Shown here in pieces: positions 15,364 to 21,214 of a stretch of 21,214 bases of DNA. The position numbers and the translations under genes are program-made. The notes beneath the pieces were generated by a model. That model saw nothing but the letters and a program-made list of their open reading frames with translations. It ran no database searches and had not been told where the DNA came from. The stretch's first letter is position 1. The number at the start of each line of letters is the position of its first letter. Source of the stretch: Bacteroidales bacterium UBA1215 (GTDB taxonomy: Bacteria; Bacteroidota; Bacteroidia; Bacteroidales; WCHB1-69); the NCBI GenBank assembly GCA_002309475.1, contig DBXJ01000096.1:1-21214 (forward strand), given 5' to 3'.

Positions 15364-17043
15364 TTAAAAACTTGTTACAATGTTCATTCCTAATCCGTAG
15401 GAGGCGGGAACGGTTCTGCAAACACCGCCTACACACAAAATGCCTTCATATTGTTTGCCGAAAGTCAGACTGACTTTTGTAGTTTTGTAAACAAAAGAAC
15501 CTGAAACAGCATAGTAGTGAATGCGTTTTTTAGGGTCCGGGTTGCCGTAGTTCCATCTATCCAAAACAGATATAAACCAATGCGGGGCAATAGAATATTC
15601 CAATTGTCCATAAGCCCAGCTGCCTTTGTTGGCATTGCTGCCTTCGTTGGCTTCTTTTTTGGCATACATGTGTTGCAATTCCAAACGGAGAGCGTGTTTG
15701 TTGTTGATTTTGTAAGTTAAATCGGCAATCACTGTGTGGGATTGCACCTCGGGTTCTCCGGTATGTCCTTCTATTACTGATTGATTGTAGGTTAAAAATA
15801 CATAAGATAATGCCAATTTCCACGATTTGGTGAATTTACGACTGATTTCTATGTTGAAATCTTGGAAGTATAATTCTCCAAAGCCGAAAAACGGAGATGT
15901 ATAGCCATCGGTGCCGGACATATCGTTGCCTGCTTCAATCGCTTCTGCAACTAAATGTTGCTTGATGCCATGAATGCGGGAATAGTTGATAGATATGTCC
16001 GTACCATATTTTCCTCCGATTTTGGTCTTTTTAGGAATTTGATAGTTGACTTGTGCTTGAAAACCAATTTGTCCGAGAGGTTGCGAAGCGTATGGATACA
16101 TGGATGGCAGGGCATAAGTATGCTCGCGTGTCAGTGTAGGAATAAAGTTGATAAGATTGTTGTTGCTGACGGCAGTACGTTTGGTACGAAAATCCATATT
16201 GTCGGTTCGCAATGCCGTTAAGTAAATGCCCAATCCTTTCATAGCATAGGATGCGTTAATCAATAGCGCATGACCATTTTTGTATATCATGCTGTTTTGT
16301 GTGGAAGGGTCGTTGACTTTTCCTGCCCATTCGGCATTTAAATTGAAATCTTGTACGCCAAAATTCAATCTTACAGCGTATGCGGCGACATTTTCCGGCA
16401 GATGATATTCTGTGCTGTTGTCTCTTTCATATTTGGATATAAAACTTGCACCTACACCTGCACGAAACATACTGTTGCCAATCTTGTCAAACATCTCTGT
16501 GAAAGATAAATCCAAGTCTCCGCCTCGAATTTGTCCTTGGTCTTCGAAAAGATTTCTTTGTGTACCCCAAATACCTGTAAGCGTGATGCCTTTGTAGGGT
16601 TTGCCAATTACACGAACACCTTTGGTGGCATTGTCATAACCTAAATTTCTGTTTTCGTAGGAGCGATATATCAATCCGTTGCCGAATTGTTCATAGAAAC
16701 TGCCTAAAGTAATAGAAAAATATTGGTGATTGTAGCTGGCATAATAATAAGGAATACCATGACCGACATAATTGATTTTTTCAAAATCTATTAAAGGATA
16801 TTTGTAAAATTCGTAGCGAAAGCCTGCCGAAAATCCTTCATAGGTGTAGTTGATATTGGCAAAGGCATTGGCTCTTACTTTTTCTTTTACGGTATCGGCA
16901 CCTATTGCTTCGTTGGGAATATAGTATTGTCCATCAAATTGAAAGTTGCCGGTAACTCTACTGTTTTTTATGAAATTATTTTGTCCAAATGTTGTCGCAC
17001 ATGTTAATAATATACCTGCTACAACAAGATAAATTTTTCTCAT
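15364..17043 (-). CDS. DUF6029-like outer-membrane beta-barrel protein
   Basis: This 559-aa protein has a Sec signal peptide, MRKIYLVVAGILLTCATTFG. The ATG at 17043 was chosen because the longer frame from 17145 would add 34 non-signal-like residues and overlap the thioredoxin gene. The mature part is rich in alternating aromatic strands and ends IVTSF, with the terminal Phe expected of an outer-membrane barrel. GSFYEQFGNGLIYRSYENRNLGYD-type sequence and a C-terminal GILCVGGVCRTVPASYGL look like the Bacteroidetes family DUF6029. The only two cysteines of the mature protein are in that CVGGVC motif. Function is unknown. The gene lies 5 nt after the thioredoxin gene, and the Omp28-like gene starts 17 nt beyond its stop. 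Confidence 0.8.
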   Translation of the reverse strand: MRKIYLVVAGILLTCATTFGQNNFIKNSRVTGNFQFDGQYYIPNEAIGADTVKEKVRANAFANINYTYEGFSAGFRYEFYKYPLIDFEKINYVGHGIPYYYASYNHQYFSITLGSFYEQFGNGLIYRSYENRNLGYDNATKGVRVIGKPYKGITLTGIWGTQRNLFEDQGQIRGGDLDLSFTEMFDKIGNSMFRAGVGASFISKYERDNSTEYHLPENVAAYAVRLNFGVQDFNLNAEWAGKVNDPSTQNSMIYKNGHALLINASYAMKGLGIYLTALRTDNMDFRTKRTAVSNNNLINFIPTLTREHTYALPSMYPYASQPLGQIGFQAQVNYQIPKKTKIGGKYGTDISINYSRIHGIKQHLVAEAIEAGNDMSGTDGYTSPFFGFGELYFQDFNIEISRKFTKSWKLALSYVFLTYNQSVIEGHTGEPEVQSHTVIADLTYKINNKHALRLELQHMYAKKEANEGSNANKGSWAYGQLEYSIAPHWFISVLDRWNYGNPDPKKRIHYYAVSGSFVYKTTKVSLTFGKQYEGILCVGGVCRTVPASYGLGMNIVTSF

Positions 17044-17048
17044 ATAGA

Positions 17049-17582
17049 TTATTCTGTTTTGGATTGAGAGGAATTGGAAAGTATATTGCGTACAACATTG
17101 ATATATTCTTGTTCTACGCCGGGAGCATAAGATGCATGTTGCCAAACAATATTTCCTTCGCCATCCACTACAAAAGTGTGGGGAATGTCGTTGACATTCA
17201 TGGCACGTTTGAAATCTGAATTTTCATCCAACAAAAATTCAAAATCCCAACCTTGACCTTTAACAAGCGGAGCTACTTTGCCGCTTGAACGACTATCGTC
17301 AATGGAAACTGCATAGATTTTTACTCCTGTTTCGTCTTGCCAATCTTCATATTCATCAGAAATATTTTTCAATTCTGTCATACAAGGTTTGCACCATGTG
17401 GCAAAAAAACAAATGATGAAAGGTTTACCTTCGTTTTGAAGGTCTTTGGTATTGATAGAACTGCCACCCAAAGTTTTAATGTCAACAGAAGGAAGTGGCA
17501 TGAGTCGGTTTCCTAACTTTTCTTGTCCAAAGGCAATGCAACAAATAACGCATAAGAGGATTGATAAAACATTCTTTTTCAT
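17049..17582 (-). CDS. TlpA-like periplasmic thiol:disulfide oxidoreductase
   Basis: This 177-aa protein has an N-terminal signal peptide (residues 1-19, cleavage near AFG|Q). The AhpC/TSA/TlpA thioredoxin fold is seen in PFIICFFATWCKPC, with the redox pair Cys64 and Cys67 in WCKPC, and the cis-proline loop in NDIPHTFVVDGEGNIVW. A TlpA-type reductase would act in the periplasm, reducing or exchanging disulfides of partner proteins; ResA-like haem maturation is an alternative. It is the first gene of the long minus-strand operon and has its own promoter. The next two genes encode a barrel with a lone cysteine pair and a CxxC lipoprotein, which are candidate partners. Confidence 0.9.
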   Translation of the reverse strand: MKKNVLSILLCVICCIAFGQEKLGNRLMPLPSVDIKTLGGSSINTKDLQNEGKPFIICFFATWCKPCMTELKNISDEYEDWQDETGVKIYAVSIDDSRSSGKVAPLVKGQGWDFEFLLDENSDFKRAMNVNDIPHTFVVDGEGNIVWQHASYAPGVEQEYINVVRNILSNSSQSKTE

Positions 17583-17632
17583 GTGCCAATTATTTAAAAT
17601 TTATTACTCAATAATCAAATAGTTTTAATTTA

Positions 17633-17665
17633 CAAAGATAGTAAAAATAATTGTATAAATACAAA
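17633..17665 (-). promoter_or_regulatory. -33/-7 promoter of the thioredoxin-to-lpxB operon
   Basis: On the minus strand TTTG (17665-17662), a 21-nt spacer and TATCTTTG (17640-17633) fit the Bacteroidetes promoter pattern, with spacing at the long end. The predicted leader to the ATG at 17582 is about 45 nt. Confidence 0.6.
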
Positions 17666-17771
17666 TATATTGCCAAAACATTTTATAAAAATGATAAAAT
17701 ATTGAAAATCATTGGTTAAAAATAATTAAAAAATAAATAATCAATAAAATGTATAAATGAAAAAAAAGTTG

Positions 17772-17779
17772 TAATTTTG
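17772..17779 (+). promoter_or_regulatory. -7 box (TAATTTTG) upstream of the cobalamin riboswitch
   Basis: TAATTTTG matches TAnnTTTG and ends 5 nt before the first P1 base of the riboswitch, so the transcript would start almost exactly at the aptamer. No clear -33 TTTG is visible. The flanking 17641-17770 is A/T-rich and otherwise empty. Confidence 0.6.
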
Positions 17780-17784
17780 CCGCC

Positions 17785-17938
17785 GATTTGGTTCTGTTGA
17801 TACAGATGAAAAGGGAATAAGGTGAAAATCCTTAACAGTCCCGCTGCTGTAAGCTTCAAGAATTGTTTTAGTAATCATGTCACTGTCGTAAGATGGGAAG
17901 GCACTAAAACAGAAGTAAGTCAGAAGACCTGCCAAATT
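17785..17938 (+). ncRNA. Cobalamin (B12) riboswitch aptamer
   Basis: The conserved core is present: AAGGGAATAAGGTGAAAATCC (ending 17831) leads to AACAGTCCCGCTGCTGTAAG, and CACTG...GGGAAGGCACT is at 17881-17905. The B12-box-like end AGTCAGAAGACCTGCC is at 17918-17933. The ends GATTTGG (17785-17791) and CCAAATT (17932-17938) can pair as P1 with one G-U. It lies in front of a TonB-dependent receptor gene, the usual target. Cobalamin binding is expected to repress btuB expression. Confidence 0.93.
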
Positions 17939-17939
17939 G

Positions 17940-18029
17940 TTTTTTCACTAAAGCTTTCGAGGAAAAGGCACAGTGTCAGCGTAGCTGTTATCTCACCAAT
18001 ATGCTCATTGCTTTAGTTTAGTGAAAAAA
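17940..18029 (+). promoter_or_regulatory. Riboswitch expression platform: hairpin covering the btuB start
   Basis: TTTTTTCACTAAA (17940-17952) is perfectly complementary over 13 bp to TTTAGTGAAAAAA (18017-18029). In an alternative register AAAGC (17950-17954) pairs with GCTTT (18010-18014). The 3' arm contains the GTG start at 18021 and lies just upstream of the alternative ATG at 18033. No T run follows the hairpin, so control by hiding the translation start is more likely than transcription termination. Confidence 0.7.
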
Positions 18030-20039
18030 GTGATGAGTAGAAGTAAGTTAAAATGGATAGTTGTATTGTCTTTTGTGGTTTCTGCAAAAGGAAATTTGCT
18101 GTTTGCCCAAGATACTATCAAGCAGCAAACCATGGAAAACTTTACCGTTTATGGTACTTACGAACCTTTTAATGTTAGCTCCAAACAAATATTAAATATT
18201 GAAGACGAAAAATTGCAAAGTGCCTACCAACTTTCTGAGGCAATAAAGTTTTTTTCCGGTGTCAATTTGAAAGACTATGGAGGTATTGGTGGGTTGAAAA
18301 CCATTACCGTACGAGGTTTGGGTGCCAATCATACAGCAGTCAGCTTTGACGGGGTGGCTTTGTCGGATTGTCAGACAGGACAAATAGATGTAGGTAAATT
18401 GTCTTTGGAAAATATGGAAACTTTAGCCATGATCAATGCCAATGCAGAAGCAGATATCTTTAAGCCGGCACGTCTATTCGCCTCTGCAAATACCTTGCAG
18501 GTAATGACAAAAACACCTTCTTTTAAAGAAGGAAAACCTGTCAATATTAATGTCGGCATCAAAATGGGATCTTTCCTTACCTTCAATCCTTATTTGTTGA
18601 TAGAGAATAAAATAGGTAAGCATTTTTCTACATCTATATCAGCGGAATATTTATACACCAAAGGTAACTATCCCTACAAACTGTATTATGGCGGAGCCAA
18701 TGACAGCATCTCCAACGAGAGACGAAAAAATGCAGATGTTTCTGCTTTTTCAGCAGTAGCCAATGTATTTTATGCCGATTCTTCCAATTCATGGCATTTG
18801 AAAGGGTATTTGTACAATGCTAAAAAAGGTCTGCCGGGAGCTACTATCTTGTATTCAGAGCCGAGCAAACAAAGACTGGATGATGACAACTATTTTTTAC
18901 AATCAGTTTATGCTCACCAATTTAAAAAAGTTGTCAGTTATAAAAATATACTGAAGTTCAATTATGCTCATACGCATTATATAGACCCAAAATATCACAA
19001 TTCTGAAGGGAAAATCGATAATCACTATTATCAACGTGAAATATATATGTCTAATATATTGTTGTTGAATGTGATAAAAGATTTAAATATTTCTCTTTCC
19101 AACGATATTTCTTATGCCAATATGTCGGCCAATCTGTATCAATTTGCCTATCCGCATCGGTGGAAAATACTATCCAATGTGGCAATGACATATCAATATC
19201 AATTTCTACGTTTGCAAGCCAATTTGTTGCATACCTATGCTTTGGATAAAACAAAGATTGACAATAGAACCGATTGTTTTAATCATTTTTCACCGGCTGC
19301 CAATATGGAATTTCGTTTGCTGAAAAAGGAAAAACTGACTTTTTCCACCACTTATCAGCATGTGTTCAGATTGCCGACTTTCAATGATATGTATTATCAA
19401 TTGGCAGGCAACCGCGATTTAAAACCGGAAACCATTCATCAAGTGATGTGTAATCTGACATGGGTGAAAAATTTTGGGCAAACGGTGCCTTATTTCAAAG
19501 TTGGTGTAGATGGCTTTTTTCATTTGGTTAACAACAAAATTGTGGCATTTCCAAATAGAAATCTCTTTATTTGGTCGATGTTGAATTACGGCAAAGTGCA
19601 CGTATGGGGGCTAGACGCTGTTGCATATTTGCAAATTGAAGCCGCTTCATGGATGGATATTGACATAAATCTATCTTATTCTTATCAATATGCAGTTGAT
19701 ATGACTGATGAAAATAGCAAAACCTACAAAAATCAAATTGCCTATACGCCCCGCCATAGCGGTAATTGTCGCTTGTTGCTGAACACCAAGTGGGTGGATG
19801 TAGCTTATGTGCTGGTGATGGTGGGAAAAAGGTATCGTTTGGGACAAAATGTAGCAGCCTTTGCTATGGAACCCTATTTCGACCATAGCATTGCTGTCAG
19901 TAGAGATTTTGAAATAAAAGCCTTTACCTTGCAGACAAGTGTAGAATTATTGAATGTAGCTAACAAAAATTATGAAATCATTGATAATTTCCCTGTTGCA
20001 GGTATTTCTTGGAGATTGAAGTTAGGATTTAAATGGTAA
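18021..20039 (+). CDS. btuB: TonB-dependent outer-membrane cobalamin receptor (BtuB-type)
   Basis: This 672-aa protein imports B12 across the outer membrane using TonB energy. The N-terminal signal region runs to about LLFAQ, followed by a TonB-box-like ENFTVYGTYEPF. The plug domain has LSEAIKFFSGVNLKDYGGIGGLKTITVRGLG-type sequence. A long series of aromatic-rich strands forms the barrel and ends GISWRLKLGFKW, with a terminal aromatic residue as expected for BAM recognition. FRLPTFNDMYYQ and NRDLKPET are typical late-barrel motifs. B12 specificity is inferred from the riboswitch directly upstream and the BtuG-like gene downstream. The start is GTG at 18021 or ATG at 18033; both keep the signal peptide. 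Confidence 0.92.
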   Translation: MKKVMSRSKLKWIVVLSFVVSAKGNLLFAQDTIKQQTMENFTVYGTYEPFNVSSKQILNIEDEKLQSAYQLSEAIKFFSGVNLKDYGGIGGLKTITVRGLGANHTAVSFDGVALSDCQTGQIDVGKLSLENMETLAMINANAEADIFKPARLFASANTLQVMTKTPSFKEGKPVNINVGIKMGSFLTFNPYLLIENKIGKHFSTSISAEYLYTKGNYPYKLYYGGANDSISNERRKNADVSAFSAVANVFYADSSNSWHLKGYLYNAKKGLPGATILYSEPSKQRLDDDNYFLQSVYAHQFKKVVSYKNILKFNYAHTHYIDPKYHNSEGKIDNHYYQREIYMSNILLLNVIKDLNISLSNDISYANMSANLYQFAYPHRWKILSNVAMTYQYQFLRLQANLLHTYALDKTKIDNRTDCFNHFSPAANMEFRLLKKEKLTFSTTYQHVFRLPTFNDMYYQLAGNRDLKPETIHQVMCNLTWVKNFGQTVPYFKVGVDGFFHLVNNKIVAFPNRNLFIWSMLNYGKVHVWGLDAVAYLQIEAASWMDIDINLSYSYQYAVDMTDENSKTYKNQIAYTPRHSGNCRLLLNTKWVDVAYVLVMVGKRYRLGQNVAAFAMEPYFDHSIAVSRDFEIKAFTLQTSVELLNVANKNYEIIDNFPVAGISWRLKLGFKW

Positions 20040-20077
20040 ACAAATTAACATAAGTATAAATTTAAATAATTAAAAAG

Positions 20078-21136
20078 ATGAAGAGTATTTTAAAAAAGAG
20101 TATGTTGGCACTTATAGTAGTGTTAACGGTAGTGTCTTGTAGACCGAGACCGAAAGAAGATGATTCTTTATTCGGTAATGGAGTTTTAGTGTTGAGTGAA
20201 GGTTTGTATGGGACCAATGGTGCTGTATTGTCTTATTATGATATTGACAGCAATGCAGTTACATACGATATCTTCAACGATATTAATGGTCGTTCTTTGG
20301 GAGATGTTGGTAATGACATGCAATTGTATGGCGCTAAATTGTACATTGTAGTCAATAATTCCAACACAGTGGAAGTAGTTGATATTAACAACGGCAAATC
20401 TTTGTCAAGAATTTCTTTGGTAGATAAAGATGGTATTGGAATGATGCCAAGAAGAATTGCTTTTAATGCAGGCAAGGCATACGTTTGCTGCTATAATGGC
20501 GAGGTGGTAAGAATTGATACCACATCGTTGCAAGTAGAAGCTACCGCACAAGCAGGCAAAAGTCCGGAGGCATTATGCATCTCTAATGGCAAATTGTTTG
20601 TCAGCAATTCCGGCGGATTAGATTATCCTAATTATGATAGTACAGTATCTGTAATAGACCTCAGCACTTTTACAGAAGTAGAAAAAATTGTAGTGAGACT
20701 AAACCCGGGCAGAATGGGAGTCGATTCTTACGGAAATGTCTATGTATTGAGTGTTGGAGATTATGCTGCAATAATGCCATGTATTCAAAAGATAAGTGCT
20801 ACCGACAATCAATTGGTGGCTACATACGAGGTGACAGCAAGCAATTTCACTATCTACAATGACGTAGCATACGCATACGGAATGGATTATACCACTTATG
20901 CATGGTGGGTTAAGAAAATAGATTTGTTGACAGGAAGTGAAAGCGATATCAATACATCAAGTACTACTTTTGGCTATCCGTATGCTATTAATGTTGATGC
21001 CGATGGTAATGTATATATTGGTGATGCCGGTGATTTTAAATCTAATGGAGATGTTTATTGTTTCGGCAGCGACGGAACAAAGAAATATAGTTTCGAAGCA
21101 GGTGTAGGCCCGAATACAATTTTAAGATTGAAATAA
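20078..21136 (+). CDS. btuG: BtuG-like surface beta-propeller lipoprotein (DUF5074/YncE-like)
   Basis: This 352-aa protein has a lipoprotein signal peptide with lipobox VVSC and Cys21, followed by RPRPKEDD. An acidic cluster this close to the cysteine resembles the Bacteroidetes lipoprotein surface-export signal. The mature part has recurring propeller-type strands: NGVLVLSEGLYGTNGAVLSYYD, KLYIVVNNSNTVEVVDI, KAYVCCYNGEVVRIDT, KLFVSNSGG, STVSVIDL, GNVYVLSVGDY and GNVYIGDAGDF. In Bacteroides thetaiotaomicron, BtuG is a seven-bladed propeller lipoprotein that binds B12 on the cell surface and passes it to BtuB. Position 38 nt after btuB and under the same riboswitch supports this role. The similarity is judged by eye, so a generic YncE-like protein remains possible. 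Confidence 0.72.
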   Translation: MKSILKKSMLALIVVLTVVSCRPRPKEDDSLFGNGVLVLSEGLYGTNGAVLSYYDIDSNAVTYDIFNDINGRSLGDVGNDMQLYGAKLYIVVNNSNTVEVVDINNGKSLSRISLVDKDGIGMMPRRIAFNAGKAYVCCYNGEVVRIDTTSLQVEATAQAGKSPEALCISNGKLFVSNSGGLDYPNYDSTVSVIDLSTFTEVEKIVVRLNPGRMGVDSYGNVYVLSVGDYAAIMPCIQKISATDNQLVATYEVTASNFTIYNDVAYAYGMDYTTYAWWVKKIDLLTGSESDINTSSTTFGYPYAINVDADGNVYIGDAGDFKSNGDVYCFGSDGTKKYSFEAGVGPNTILRLK

Positions 21137-21181
21137 TTTCAATAATAATTTAATAGCAGACAATTTTTTTATTTAAAGACG

Positions 21182-21212
21182 ATGCTGTTCGGTAGCGAAC
21201 AGCATTTTTTTT
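21182..21212 (+). terminator. Intrinsic terminator of the btuB-btuG operon
   Basis: ATGCTGTTCG (21182-21191) and CGAACAGCAT (21196-21205) form a perfect 10-bp stem with loop GTAG, followed by a T run to 21212. It lies 45 nt after the btuG-like stop codon. Confidence 0.93.
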
Positions 21213-21214
21213 AT

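Noticed and set aside
17044..17145. Longer N-terminus for the outer-membrane barrel from 17145
   Set aside because: It overlaps the thioredoxin gene in another frame and would bury a good signal peptide starting at 17043.
17940..18029. Transcription terminator downstream of the riboswitch
   Set aside because: The hairpin's 3' arm is followed by GTGATGAG rather than a T run, so it does not look like an intrinsic terminator.

Overview
The window looks like an AT-rich chromosomal segment from the Bacteroidetes, most likely Bacteroidales. The evidence is the protein families (DUF4293-like, Omp28, DUF6029-like, lipoproteins with an acidic residue cluster after the lipobox, BtuB/BtuG-like pair), repeated -7 boxes of the Bacteroidetes form TAnnTTTG, and the absence of clear Shine-Dalgarno sequences. 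No phage, insertion sequence, CRISPR array, tRNA or rRNA was seen.

Layout. Positions 1-677 (minus) hold the N-terminal part of tilS, cut by the window edge. dnaA (plus, 958-2382) runs convergently into uvrB (minus), and their stop codons overlap. uvrB follows a small DUF4293-like membrane protein gene with a 1-nt gap. A divergent promoter region then leads to a surface lipoprotein gene (plus, 5073-6206) that ends at a shared bidirectional terminator.

Positions 6277-8472 are the most unusual part. A 95-codon fragment identical in protein sequence to the C-terminus of ornithine aminotransferase (rocD) lies 1,905 bp from the matching end of the intact rocD, in the same orientation. A GT4 glycosyltransferase gene sits between the copies. 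The two 291-bp direct repeats differ at 3 bases, all silent.

Upstream of rocD, a tightly packed minus-strand run (17582 down to 9497) encodes, in transcription order: a TlpA-like thioredoxin, a DUF6029-like outer-membrane barrel, an Omp28-like lipoprotein with a CxxC motif, a polysaccharide flippase, a D-2-hydroxyacid dehydrogenase, a polytopic membrane protein and LpxB. The first three look like an envelope thiol/redox module. The last four look like envelope glycan and lipid A functions.

From about 17772 to the end is a vitamin B12 uptake locus on the plus strand: a -7 box, a cobalamin riboswitch, an inverted repeat that covers the translation start, a BtuB-type TonB-dependent receptor, a BtuG-like beta-propeller lipoprotein, and a strong terminator at the window edge.
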